Positions 18,470 to 27,004 of a stretch of DNA of 64,000 nucleotides are shown piece by piece. The notes beneath the pieces are model-generated. The model did no database searches and was not told the DNA's origin. It saw only the letters and a program-made list of their open reading frames with translations. Position 1 is the stretch's first letter. The number at the start of each line of letters is the position of its first letter. The stretch comes from Pseudactinotalea sp. HY158 (GTDB taxonomy: Bacteria > Actinomycetota > Actinomycetes > Actinomycetales > Beutenbergiaceae), in NCBI RefSeq assembly GCF_009660225.1, contig NZ_CP045920.1, forward strand, positions 2,802,079 to 2,866,078, read 5' to 3'. Made by a program: the position numbers and the translations under genes.

Positions 18470-18845
18470 CCGGCCCGCCCTCCCCGACCCGCACGAGGCC
18501 GTCCGGCCAGCGGAACGAGAGCCGCCCGGGCGCGCGGGCCAGCGCCAGGAGGCGTCGGACCGCCTCGTACGTGAGCAACGCGCAGATCGGGATGACCACG
18601 AAGAACACGATCTCCTCCAGCGGCAGCGTTCCCACCTCGACACCGGTCACGAAGCGGGAGCTGTAGGTCCAGTGGCCCCGGGAGATCGCGAACACGTCCC
18701 ACGCCCCGAAGAGCACGAGCACCGGCACGACCGCCGTCGCCAGCCGGCGCGGGGAGCGATACACCCGCGCTCCGACCAGGAATTCCAAGGGCAGCGTGAC
18801 GGCTACGCACAGGCCCATGACGATCAGGTACTGCAGTTGACTCAC
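18462..18845 (-). CDS. crtYc: Lycopene cyclase subunit CrtYc
   Basis: The 127-residue membrane protein contains LPLEEIVFFVVIPICALLTYEA, read here as two joined blocks, which is the lycopene cyclase domain signature. It has three predicted helices at about 4-24, 36-53 and 78-95. A GTG start at 18845 has AAGGGA about ten bases upstream. It opens the crtYc-crtYd-crtT-crtU-phr operon and is divergent from the P450 gene across 74 bp. Both half-subunits are needed for cyclisation in the related two-gene systems. Confidence 0.87.
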   Translation of the reverse strand: MSQLQYLIVMGLCVAVTLPLEFLVGARVYRSPRRLATAVVPVLVLFGAWDVFAISRGHWTYSSRFVTGVEVGTLPLEEIVFFVVIPICALLTYEAVRRLLALARAPGRLSFRWPDGLVRVGEGGPDA

Positions 18846-18865
18846 TGACGGTGTTCCCTTCTGCG

Positions 18866-18891
18866 GTCGATGATCGACGGCTGCGTATGAT
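18866..18891. promoter_or_regulatory. Palindrome and -10 between crtYc and P450
   Basis: A 13-bp palindrome GTCGATGATCGAC (18866-18878) is centred in the divergent spacer. A near-consensus -10, TATGAT (18886-18891), lies on the plus strand 28 bp before the P450 start. The palindrome is well placed to control both directions. Confidence 0.45.
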
Positions 18892-18919
18892 CTGGCGAAG
18901 GACGGAAGGAGCCCCGGCT

Positions 18920-20110
18920 GTGGACGACGACGTGCGACTCTCCCGCAAGCGCGACGAACCGGACGAGCCCCGCGTCGACGGCGACCGATCCGTGTGGCGG
19001 ATCCGCTCCCTCGCCGCGGCCCGACAGGTGCTGCGAGCACGATCGGTGACGACGCAGGCCGGTTTCACGGCGGAGGCGATTCCGAAGGGCTACTTCCGGC
19101 ACCACCCGATCCTGGTCTCCGACGGCCCGCAGCACGACGAGCAGCGGCGCAAGGTCGCCCGGTTCTTCGCCCCGGCGGTCGTGCACGAGCGGTACGGGGC
19201 GGATATCCGAACCACGGCGGAGGACCTGATCGACGCGGCCGTGGCGGCGGGCACCTGCACGCTCGACGAGATCGCGCTGCGGTTCACGGTCGACGTCACC
19301 CGCCGGATCGTCGGAATCGACCACTCCTCGCTCCGGGGCCTGTGCCGGCGACTCGACTCGTTCTTCAACCAGCCTCCGCTCGACGTCACCCGGGCGGACT
19401 TCGGGCGGAGCCGGGCCCAATGGGCCCGCGCCGGGATCAATGCGCTCGTGCCGTTGCTGCGCTTCTACCTCGCCGACGTGCGCCCGGCCGTCCGCCGTCG
19501 ACGCCGCCACCCGGGCGCCACCGTCGTCGACCATCTCATCGCGGAGGGCTACCGCACCCCCGACATCCTGGTCGAGTGCCTGACGTACGGAACGGCGGGA
19601 ATGGTCACCACGCGTGAATTCATCACGATGGCGTGCTGGCACCTGCTTCGTGACGACGCGCTCCGGGAGCGCTACCTGGTCGCCGGCGAGGCCGAGCGCA
19701 CGGCGATCCTGGAGGAGATCCTGCGCCTCGAGCCGGTGGTGGGCCACCTCTATCGCCGGATGCAGCAGGACTTCGAGCTCACCCACGGCGAGTCGACGTT
19801 CACGTTGCGGGCCGGCGACCTCGTGGACGTCTGCGTGCGGCAAACGAATACGGACGCCGAGGCGGTCGGCGCGCACCCCCGGTGCCTGCGCCCGGGCCGC
19901 GAGCTTCCCCGCGGCGTCGCCGCCGCGGGGCTGAGCTTCAGCGACGGCGCCCACAAGTGCCCGGGCCAGACGCTGGCGATGGCCGAGACGGACATCTTCC
20001 TCACCCGCCTGCTCAGGGCGAACCCGCGGCCGGCGGCGGAGCCGACGCTCACCCGCGACCAGTTGATCGAGGGCTACGCCCTGCGCGGGATGGTGCTCTC
20101 GTTCGGCTGA
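18920..20110 (+). CDS. Cytochrome P450
   Basis: The 396-residue cytoplasmic P450 has the ExxR motif in EEILRLEP and the haem-ligand loop FSDGAHKCPGQT, with Cys at about residue 347. The acid-alcohol pair of the I helix is unusual: GTAGMVTTREF. The GTG at 18920 is chosen for the AAGGAG 8 nt upstream; in-frame starts at 18851 and 18887 exist. It lies between the two carotenoid operons, divergent from crtYc and convergent with crtI. A P450 in the B. linens cluster is linked to 3,3'-dihydroxyisorenieratene, so ring hydroxylation is the likely role; this rests on context. Confidence 0.85.
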   Translation: MDDDVRLSRKRDEPDEPRVDGDRSVWRIRSLAAARQVLRARSVTTQAGFTAEAIPKGYFRHHPILVSDGPQHDEQRRKVARFFAPAVVHERYGADIRTTAEDLIDAAVAAGTCTLDEIALRFTVDVTRRIVGIDHSSLRGLCRRLDSFFNQPPLDVTRADFGRSRAQWARAGINALVPLLRFYLADVRPAVRRRRRHPGATVVDHLIAEGYRTPDILVECLTYGTAGMVTTREFITMACWHLLRDDALRERYLVAGEAERTAILEEILRLEPVVGHLYRRMQQDFELTHGESTFTLRAGDLVDVCVRQTNTDAEAVGAHPRCLRPGRELPRGVAAAGLSFSDGAHKCPGQTLAMAETDIFLTRLLRANPRPAAEPTLTRDQLIEGYALRGMVLSFG

Positions 20111-20133
20111 CCCGGCGCCCGGCGCTCCCCCGG

Positions 20134-21696
20134 TCACGATCGACTCCGTCGTCCGGGGGCCGCCGCCCGGCTTCGGTCCGATCGGATCCGGTCCCGCACG
20201 TTCTCGGCGCTGATGAGACACATCGGCAGACCGACCCCGGGAATGGTGCTCGCGCCCGCGAAGTAGAGCCCCTCGACCCGGCGCGACCGGTTCGAGGTGC
20301 GGAAGAAGGCGCTCTGACGCAGCGTGTGCGCGGGGCCGAGCAGTCCCCCGCGCCAGGAGTTGAACCGGTCGGCGAAGTCCCCGGGCCCGGAGGTCCGGCG
20401 CAGGAGGATCCGCTCGCGCAGGTCGGGAATGTCGGCGTAGTCGGCCACCAGGTCGATCGCCGCGTCTGCGATCCGCTCCACCGCGGGATCTCCGCCACCG
20501 TCGCGCCCGCCCCGGCCGATGCCCGGATCGGCCGGCACCGGCACGAGGATGAAGAGGTTCTCGTCGCCCGCCGGTGCCACGCTCGCATCGGTCTTCGACG
20601 GCGCACAGACGTAGACGGAGGCCGGATCGGGCACCCGTCCCATGCGGATATCGGCGAAGTTTCGCTGCCAGTCCCGCGTGAAGAAGAGGGAGTGGTGGGC
20701 GAGCTGCGGCACGGTTCCCCTCACGCCGAGGTAGACGAGCACCCCGCCCGGTCCCGGATCGTGCCGGCTCCACCAGCGCCGGCTCCGCTCCCGCAGCCGC
20801 GGGTCGAGCAGGTCGTGTTCGACGTGATGGAGGTCGGCCGCCGCGACCACCCACCGCGCCGCCCGCTCCAGCAGTTGCTCGCCCTGCCGGAACCGCACGC
20901 CGCGCACGCGCCCGCCGCCCTCGTCGTCCGTGAGAATGGCCTCGACACGCGCGCCGGTGTGGATGCGCACGCCGGCCCGCCGGGCGGTCGCGGCGATCAC
21001 ATCGATGAGCCGGGCGAAACCGCCGTCCGGATAGAGCACGCCCCCGTTCAGGTCGAGCGCGCTCATGAGGTGGTACAGGCTCGGCGCCCGGTCCGGGGAG
21101 GTGCCGAGGAAGACGGCCGGATAGCCGAGGATCTGCTGGAGACGCCGGTCGGCGAAGTCCCGTTCGATCCGGCTCTGCAGGGATCGCAGGAGCAGCGGGA
21201 CGAGCCGGTGCACCCGGGTGAGCACGTCGGGTCGGGCGAGGTCCCACGGCGAGGTGAAGCTGGTGTAGAGGAACCGGCGCTTCGCGATGTCATAGGTGTC
21301 GGCCGCCGAGGCCAGGTAGCGGCCGAGCCGGGCGCCGGCGCCCGGCTCGATGGCCTCGAACGTGGCAAGGTTATCCGCCGTGCGGGCGCTGATATCGACC
21401 GGCTCCGGATGGTCCTCGTAGTAGACCCGGTACGCCGGGTCGAGGCCGATCAGGTCGAGCTCGGCCTCCACGCTCGTTCCCATGAGCTCGAAGAAGCGGG
21501 AGAACACCTCGGGCATGAGATACCAGGACGGCCCCGTGTCGAAGCGAAAGCCGTCCGCGGCCCAGCGGCCCGCGCGCCCGCCGAGTTCGCCCTGTTCGAA
21601 CAGCTCGACGTCCATCCCGTCGCGGGCGAGCAGGGCCGCGGCCGCGAGCCCGGAGATACCGCCGCCGACGACGGCGACCTGCGGTGGCGCGTTCAT
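20134..21696 (-). CDS. crtI: Phytoene desaturase
   Basis: The 520-residue FAD enzyme converts phytoene to lycopene by four desaturations. The FAD-binding motif VAVVGGGISGLAAAALLA is at residues 8-25, with ELGGRAGRW and FDTGPSWYLMPEVF following. The C-terminal GLYFAGASTIPGVGLPMCLISAENV is the CrtI-type signature. It overlaps crtB by 4 nt and is the third gene of the crtE-crtB-crtI operon. It ends 23 bp from the convergent P450 gene. Confidence 0.93.
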   Translation of the reverse strand: MNAPPQVAVVGGGISGLAAAALLARDGMDVELFEQGELGGRAGRWAADGFRFDTGPSWYLMPEVFSRFFELMGTSVEAELDLIGLDPAYRVYYEDHPEPVDISARTADNLATFEAIEPGAGARLGRYLASAADTYDIAKRRFLYTSFTSPWDLARPDVLTRVHRLVPLLLRSLQSRIERDFADRRLQQILGYPAVFLGTSPDRAPSLYHLMSALDLNGGVLYPDGGFARLIDVIAATARRAGVRIHTGARVEAILTDDEGGGRVRGVRFRQGEQLLERAARWVVAAADLHHVEHDLLDPRLRERSRRWWSRHDPGPGGVLVYLGVRGTVPQLAHHSLFFTRDWQRNFADIRMGRVPDPASVYVCAPSKTDASVAPAGDENLFILVPVPADPGIGRGGRDGGGDPAVERIADAAIDLVADYADIPDLRERILLRRTSGPGDFADRFNSWRGGLLGPAHTLRQSAFFRTSNRSRRVEGLYFAGASTIPGVGLPMCLISAENVRDRIRSDRSRAAAPGRRSRS

Positions 21697-22553
21697 CGGC
21701 GGCCCCGGCTCACGAGCGCGCGGCCCACCAGCCAGGCCTTGCGGGGACCGGGCACCCGAACCCGGGTGCGGCGGATGTCCGTGGCCGGGGTCGCTCGCAG
21801 CCGCCTCGACAGCTCTGCGAAGAGCGAGTGGGCCGCCCGGACGGCCACGCGCGCGCCGACCGGCAGGGCGAGGAGCGCGGCCTGGGCGGCCGCCAGGTCG
21901 TCGTCGATGTCGTCGAGCAGGCGGTCCCGGTCGGTGTCGTGAAAGCTGTCCGGGTCGACCTGGACGTAGCTACGGCCCAGCTCGTCGAGATCGGCGCCCA
22001 GGTCGCGCAGGAAGTTGACCTTCTGGAACGCGGCGCCGAGTCGGCGAGCCCCGCCGGAGAGCCCGTCGTACGCCGCGGCGTCGCCGTCGACGAAGACCCG
22101 CAGGCACATGAGGCCGACGACCTCGGCCGATCCGTAGACGTACTCCGTCAGGCTCGCCGCATCGTGCCCGCTCCGGGTGAGGTCCGTGCGCATGGAGGCG
22201 AAGAAGGGATCGATGAGGTCGGCGTCGATGCCGTAGCTGCGAGCCGTCAAAGCGAAGGCGTGCACCACCAGGTTCGGGCTGCGTCGCTCCTGCACGGCGC
22301 GCCGCGTCTCGGCCTCGAGGTCGTCGAGGAGTCGCGCCCGGTCGGCCGCGGGCCAGCCCGCATCCGGCTCGTCGACGATCTCGTCGGCGACTCGGACGAG
22401 CGCGTAGATATTGCGGATGTGGCCGCGCATGTCCGCGGGCAGGAGGCGGGTGGCCCATCCGAAGGACGTGGAATACCCGGCGATCACCACCGCCGCGCTC
22501 CGGCTGGCCACCCGGTCGTACCGCGGCCGGTTCCGCCGGCGGTGCGCGATCAT
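21693..22553 (-). CDS. crtB: Phytoene synthase
   Basis: The 286-residue prenyl transferase joins two geranylgeranyl diphosphates head to head, giving phytoene. The two Asp-rich magnesium-binding motifs are DEIVDE (residues 57-62) and NFLRDLGADLDE (about 167-178). YVYGSAEVVGLMCLRVF is also conserved. Its ATG overlaps the crtE stop and its stop overlaps the crtI start, each by 4 nt. Confidence 0.94.
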   Translation of the reverse strand: MIAHRRRNRPRYDRVASRSAAVVIAGYSTSFGWATRLLPADMRGHIRNIYALVRVADEIVDEPDAGWPAADRARLLDDLEAETRRAVQERRSPNLVVHAFALTARSYGIDADLIDPFFASMRTDLTRSGHDAASLTEYVYGSAEVVGLMCLRVFVDGDAAAYDGLSGGARRLGAAFQKVNFLRDLGADLDELGRSYVQVDPDSFHDTDRDRLLDDIDDDLAAAQAALLALPVGARVAVRAAHSLFAELSRRLRATPATDIRRTRVRVPGPRKAWLVGRALVSRGRR

Positions 22554-23587
22554 GCGTCTACCCCGGCGGCCCGGATCCAGTCCTCCAACAGCGGCGCGAT
22601 GCTCAGGTCGCGGGCGCTGCGCCGAGCCCGGCTCGCGAAGTCACGCGCGAGCTCCTCCACGAAGGCGCGGGCGCCGCAGAGCTCGAGCAGCTCACGCACG
22701 TGTCCCGCCTCATGCGCCGTCAGCCCCTCGACCCCCAGGTAGGGGGCGATGAGCGGCCATTGCGAGGTCGTGCGTGCGAACGCGATGAGCGGAGTGAACT
22801 TCCCCTCCCGCAGGTCCGACAGCACGCTCTTCCCGGTCTCCTGCTCGAGGCCGAAGACCCCGCTCACGTCGTCCCGGAGCTGGTAGGCGATTCCCACGTA
22901 CCGGGCATAGTCCTCGAGCGCGGTGCGCACCTGTGCAGCGGCGCCCGCGAGCACGGCGGCGGACCGCAGCGGCAGCTCGAAGGAGTAGGCGGCGGTCTTG
23001 TGCCGCTCCATCGTGAGGGTCCCCTCGACGTCGCCGTCGGCGACCAGGCTGAGGAACACGTCCGCCAGCTCCCCCGCCGCGCTCTGGTGGAGCGCCTCGT
23101 CCAGCGCGTCGAGCAGTTCCGCGGTGGTCGCGCCGTCCGCGCCGCAGCGGGCGATGAGCCGCACCGCACCGGCGAGCGCGAGGTCGCCGGCGAGGATCGC
23201 GGCGGCGTCACCGTAGGCGCCGGCACGACCGGCCGGCCGACCGAGATCCGTCGCCTCCGCCGCGAACGTGCCGGAGACGTTCGGCTTGCCGCGCCGCATC
23301 CCGTCCCCGTCGATGACGTCGTCATGGATCACCAGGGCCGTGTGCAGCAGCTCGAGGGCGGCCCCCACGTGCCCCGCGGCCCGGCCGTCCACGCCTCCGA
23401 GCGCCCGGTAGACGCTGTGGAAGAGCCGCGGCCGCAACCGTTTGCCGCCCTCGGTCGCGTCCCGCAACGCGGACCAGAGACGCCGATGGCCGTCGGTGAG
23501 GATGTGCGCGGTGCCGGAATCGAAGAACTCCTCGAGCGCCCGGTCGGTCCCTCGAAGTCCCTCGTCGGCCTTCGCCAACGCGGTCAT
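22550..23587 (-). CDS. crtE: Geranylgeranyl diphosphate synthase
   Basis: The 345-residue trans-prenyltransferase supplies GGPP for carotenoids. The first Asp-rich motif is HDDVIDGDGMRRGKP (Asp 89-90 and 93). The second is YQLRDDVSGVFG, followed by GKSVLSDLREGKFT. The ATG at 23587 has a strong GGAGGTGG site upstream. It is the first gene of crtE-crtB-crtI and lies about 100 nt from its predicted transcription start, in a region shared with the divergent MarR gene. Confidence 0.92.
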   Translation of the reverse strand: MTALAKADEGLRGTDRALEEFFDSGTAHILTDGHRRLWSALRDATEGGKRLRPRLFHSVYRALGGVDGRAAGHVGAALELLHTALVIHDDVIDGDGMRRGKPNVSGTFAAEATDLGRPAGRAGAYGDAAAILAGDLALAGAVRLIARCGADGATTAELLDALDEALHQSAAGELADVFLSLVADGDVEGTLTMERHKTAAYSFELPLRSAAVLAGAAAQVRTALEDYARYVGIAYQLRDDVSGVFGLEQETGKSVLSDLREGKFTPLIAFARTTSQWPLIAPYLGVEGLTAHEAGHVRELLELCGARAFVEELARDFASRARRSARDLSIAPLLEDWIRAAGVDA

Positions 23588-23670
23588 CGCCCCACCTCCT
23601 CCACCGGTCGACGGGGGTCCGTGTGCCACATCGCGTCCACCCGTGGTCCTGTCTGGTCGGCCGCCGCCCG

Positions 23671-23727
23671 TTGACCACCGGATGCGGCTGTTCGACAATA
23701 CTAAGCATGGTGAGCAAGTGAGTGGAA
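23671..23727. promoter_or_regulatory. Overlapping divergent promoters of crtE and the MarR gene
   Basis: For the MarR gene, TTGACC (23671-23676) is 17 nt from GACAAT (23694-23699). For crtE on the minus strand, TTCCAC (23722-23727) is 18 nt from TAGTAT (23698-23703). The two -10 boxes overlap, so one bound regulator could shut both promoters. Corynebacterium glutamicum has the same crtR/crtE layout. Confidence 0.5.
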
Positions 23728-23782
23728 CCCGTTCGAGGCAGGAGAGTTCGGCGGCCGGACCTGCCCACGGGAGCGCCGCGAC

Positions 23783-24256
23783 ATGAGCGACGGCCCCGCG
23801 GACGCGGGGGCCACCCGGGCGTATCCGCCGCCGGAGACCTGGCCGACCGGACGACTCCTGTCGGCCGCGGCCCGGCGGGTGGAACGCGCGTGGGACGACT
23901 ATCTCGAGCAGTGGTCGCTCACCCATGCCTCCCTGCCCGTGTTGGTCATCCTCACCGGCGGCCCGCTGTCGCAGCGGGAGATCGCCGGGCAGATGCACGT
24001 GAGCGAGCAGTCGGTCGGGCGGGTGCTCGGCGGGCTCGAGCGGGCCGGCCACCTCACCCGGTCGGCGCATCCGGAGGATCGCCGCCGCCGCGTCGTCACC
24101 CTGACCGACTCCGGCCGCACCGCCCTCGAACGGCTCGATCATCTCCGAAACGTCGAGTCGCTGCTCGGGGACAGCCTGAGCGCCGCGGAGGTCGACCAGT
24201 TGCGCCGACTTCTGATCCGGATGGTCGCTCATTTCCCCAAGGAGGAGGACCGGTGA
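23783..24256 (+). CDS. MarR-family regulator, CrtR-like
   Basis: The 157-residue winged-helix regulator has the recognition region LSQREIAGQMHVSEQSVGRVLGGLERAGHLTR when its halves are joined, and the wing HPEDRRRRVVTLT. Its position, divergent from crtE with overlapping promoters, matches CrtR of C. glutamicum, a repressor of carotenoid genes released by isoprenoid diphosphates. Control of the crt genes is therefore inferred. The ATG at 23783 follows GGGAG at 9 nt. Confidence 0.85.
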   Translation: MSDGPADAGATRAYPPPETWPTGRLLSAAARRVERAWDDYLEQWSLTHASLPVLVILTGGPLSQREIAGQMHVSEQSVGRVLGGLERAGHLTRSAHPEDRRRRVVTLTDSGRTALERLDHLRNVESLLGDSLSAAEVDQLRRLLIRMVAHFPKEEDR

Positions 24257-24299
24257 GGCCGAGCCCCGCGCCGGGCTCGTCCCTGCCCGAGGGGGCGGG

Positions 24300-25022
24300 A
24301 TGACCGGCCCGGCGCGGGAGCTGCGGGACTTCTTCCGCGCCGCACTCGTGGATCGGGTCGTGCTCCCCGACCGACCGGTCGACCACGAGGCGACGCTGCG
24401 GCGGCGGGTCGTGGTGGGATCGACCATCGTCGCCGGGGCGGTGCTGCTCGGCCGCCTGCCGGCCGTGCCCGCCGGCGATCCGGCCTTCTACGCCCTGCTC
24501 GTGGCCACGGCCGCGATCTGGGTGCTCGGCGCATTCGGCTCCGGTCCGATCCGCCTCGGTCACGCCCGCACGCGCGACGGGCGCACGAGCCGGGCGATGC
24601 TGCAGGGGCTCATTCTCGGGGGGATGCTGCTCGGGGTCTTCCTGCTCGGGGCGCTCGCCGTGGCCGAGGTTCCGGCGCTGCGCACCCCCGTGGACGATCT
24701 GCTCCGGCACGCCCGTTACGCCTCGCTGCCGGTCGTGCTCGCGCTCACGGCGATCAACGGCGCCGCCGAAGAACTCTTCTTTCGGGGCGCCCTGTTCTCG
24801 GCGCTCCCGCCCCGGTGGCGGGTGGCCGGGTCCACGCTCGGCTACGCACTGTCGACCGTGCTGTCGGGGGTCCCGCTGCTGACGTTCGCGGCGCTCTGCC
24901 TGGGAGCCCTCACCGGGTTGCAACGCCGCGTCACGGGCGGGGTGCTCGGTCCGATCGTCAGCCACCTCGTGTGGTCCATCGGAATGCTGCTATTCCTGCC
25001 GAGCGTGCTCGGCAGGATCTGA
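24300..25022 (+). CDS. CPBP-family intramembrane protease
   Basis: The 240-residue protein has about six membrane segments and the CPBP (Rce1-like) motif EELFFRG at about residues 159-165. A second motif region ends in SHLVWS, where His is an expected catalytic ligand. Members are intramembrane endopeptidases, in bacteria often linked to self-protection or to unknown processing. It lies 43 bp after the MarR gene and 22 bp before the TspO fusion on the same strand, so it may belong to one transcript. Confidence 0.8.
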   Translation: MTGPARELRDFFRAALVDRVVLPDRPVDHEATLRRRVVVGSTIVAGAVLLGRLPAVPAGDPAFYALLVATAAIWVLGAFGSGPIRLGHARTRDGRTSRAMLQGLILGGMLLGVFLLGALAVAEVPALRTPVDDLLRHARYASLPVVLALTAINGAAEELFFRGALFSALPPRWRVAGSTLGYALSTVLSGVPLLTFAALCLGALTGLQRRVTGGVLGPIVSHLVWSIGMLLFLPSVLGRI

Positions 25023-25044
25023 TCCACGGAGAAGGAGCGGTCCC

Positions 25045-26487
25045 ATGTCCACCGATCTCGCACTCGTCACGGGAGCATCCGGCTTCATCGGCGGCCACCT
25101 CGTACCGGCCCTCCTCGACCGAGGCTGGCGGGTCCGCGTGCTGGCCCGCAACCCCGCCAAGCTCCATCCCGACTGGCGCGATCGGGTCGACGTCGTGCAC
25201 GGCGACGCCACCGACAACGAACGCCTGCAGGCGGCACTCGACGGAGTCACGTGCGCCTACTACCTGCTGCACTCGATGGACGACCGGGGCGACTTCCTGC
25301 GCCGCGACCTGGAGCTCGCGCGCGGCTTCGCACGCGCCGCCGAGGAGGCCCAAGTCTCGCGGGTCGTGTACCTGAGCGGCCTCCACCCGACGGACCGACC
25401 GTTGTCGGACCACATGCGCTCGCGGGCCGAGGTCGGCAAGGTCTTCCTCGACTCGGGGGTGCCGGCCGCGGTGCTGCAAGCCGGCATCGTCCTCGGCCCG
25501 CAGTCGATCTCCTTCAGGATGCTCCGCCACCTGACCGAACGCCTGCCCGTGGCGGTCGCGCCCCGCTGGCTCGACAACCGGGTGCAGCCGATCGCCACCG
25601 CCGATGTCATCCACTATCTCGTGGCCGCCGCCTCCCTTCCGGACGAGGTGAACCGCTCCATCGACCTCGGAATGGACGAGGTGCTCACCTACCGGGAGAT
25701 GATGAAGCGCTATGCCCAGGTGACCGGATTGCTGCCGCGCCGGATCCTCGTGGTACCGGTGCTCACCCCTGCGCTGGCGAGCCACTGGGTCGGCCTGGTC
25801 ACGCCCGTGGCCGCCTGCATCGCCAAGCCGCTCGTCGGCAGCATCATCCACGATGCAGTCAAGAACGACGAGGACGCCGACGAGTTGCTCGGCGCGCCAC
25901 CGGGCGGGCCGACCGGCTTCGATGACGCCATCCGGATCGCCGCCGAGGGGGTCGATCCGAAGCGGTGGGGCCGCACGGCCGCGGCGGTGGGAGCCGGGGT
26001 CGCGGCCGCCGCGGTAGTCGGGTCGTGGGCGACCGAGCCGGACGGGCGGTGGTATCGCACGCTTCGCAAGCCTGCCCTCCAGCCGCCGGCGGCGGTCTTC
26101 CCGCTCGCGTGGACGACGCTGTACGGAGCGATCTGGGCCTCCTCCACCGCGACGATCAGGGAACTGGCAGAAGCCGGCGACGCCCGTGCGAGCCGCGCGT
26201 TCGCCCGCGCACTCCGAATCAACCTGGCGCTCAACGCCGGCTGGTCGGCCGTGTTCTTCCGATTCCACCGGCTCCGTGCCGCGACCATCGTGGCAGGTGC
26301 CCTCGCGGCCAGCTCCGCCGACATCGCCCGGCGCGCCGCACCGACCGGTCGGGGGAAGGTGATCGCGCTGGGCGCCTACGCGGGCTGGTGCACGTTCGCC
26401 ACGGTGTTGTCCGGGCGGCTCGCACGCCTCAACCCTCGCCCCACTCGTCCTCGGCCGTCCGACTCAAGGAGTCGAGGAAGCCGATGA
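25045..26487 (+). CDS. NAD(P)-binding epimerase-like domain fused to TspO/MBR
   Basis: The 480-residue protein has two domains. Residues 1-305 form an atypical SDR/NmrA-type Rossmann domain, with TGASGFIGGHL at 9-19 and a YLLHSMD...YLSG core. Residues about 310-465 are a five-helix TspO/MBR domain: WYRTLRKPALQPPAAVFPLAWTTLYGAIW in pieces, then LNAGWSAVFF. TspO proteins bind porphyrins and, in Rhodobacter, tune pigment genes. Here the domain sits beside carotenoid genes, so a redox- or light-stress sensor or a membrane-bound reductase is possible. The frame is continuous. Its end overlaps the convergent MarR gene by 59 nt. Confidence 0.85.
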   Translation: MSTDLALVTGASGFIGGHLVPALLDRGWRVRVLARNPAKLHPDWRDRVDVVHGDATDNERLQAALDGVTCAYYLLHSMDDRGDFLRRDLELARGFARAAEEAQVSRVVYLSGLHPTDRPLSDHMRSRAEVGKVFLDSGVPAAVLQAGIVLGPQSISFRMLRHLTERLPVAVAPRWLDNRVQPIATADVIHYLVAAASLPDEVNRSIDLGMDEVLTYREMMKRYAQVTGLLPRRILVVPVLTPALASHWVGLVTPVAACIAKPLVGSIIHDAVKNDEDADELLGAPPGGPTGFDDAIRIAAEGVDPKRWGRTAAAVGAGVAAAAVVGSWATEPDGRWYRTLRKPALQPPAAVFPLAWTTLYGAIWASSTATIRELAEAGDARASRAFARALRINLALNAGWSAVFFRFHRLRAATIVAGALAASSADIARRAAPTGRGKVIALGAYAGWCTFATVLSGRLARLNPRPTRPRPSDSRSRGSR

Positions 26488-26998
26488 CCGCCGCGCGCTC
26501 GTCCGGGCCGAGGTCGGCGGCGAGCCGGAATCTGCGAGCATGCTCGCGCCCGATCGTCCGCTCGGCGGCCACCCGGGTGGCGTCCGTCACGACGATGGCG
26601 AGCGCGCGCCGGTCACTCGGGTGCGGCTGCCGCCGGATATGCCCGCCGGCCTCCATCCGGTCGAGCAGCTTCGTGGTCGACGCGCTCGAGATGCCGAGGT
26701 GCTCGGCGATGTCTCGGGCCGTCACCGTCGTCCCGGCATCGGCGGCGACGATGAGATACCGCACGGCTCGCATGTCCGTGGCCGACAACCGCATGTAGCG
26801 CGCAGAGGCCTCGCTCACCCGCTGCTCGGCCCTGCGCCAGCGGAAGAGGGCGTTGAGTACCTCGACCGCTCCCGCCACCTGCTCCTCGTCGGTGCCGTCG
26901 ACGTCGATGAGCCGGCCGCGAGAGTCGATGACCCGGGGGTCGTGCATTCGCAGCTCGCCAGCATCCGACGCCGGCTCGCCGGGTTCGGCGGCATCCAT
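26429..26998 (-). CDS. MarR-family transcriptional regulator
   Basis: The 189-residue protein has a winged helix-turn-helix, TVTARDIAEHLGISSASTTKLLDRM when joined, followed by the wing HPSDRRALAIVVT. A 45-residue N-terminal extension is unusual. The ATG at 26998 is preferred: TAGTAT on the minus strand (27005-27010) places the transcript start on it. It is divergent from the MMPL exporter and probably controls that gene and itself through the palindrome between them. Confidence 0.88.
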   Translation of the reverse strand: MDAAEPGEPASDAGELRMHDPRVIDSRGRLIDVDGTDEEQVAGAVEVLNALFRWRRAEQRVSEASARYMRLSATDMRAVRYLIVAADAGTTVTARDIAEHLGISSASTTKLLDRMEAGGHIRRQPHPSDRRALAIVVTDATRVAAERTIGREHARRFRLAADLGPDERAAVIGFLDSLSRTAEDEWGEG

Positions 26999-27004
26999 CA
27001 CACG

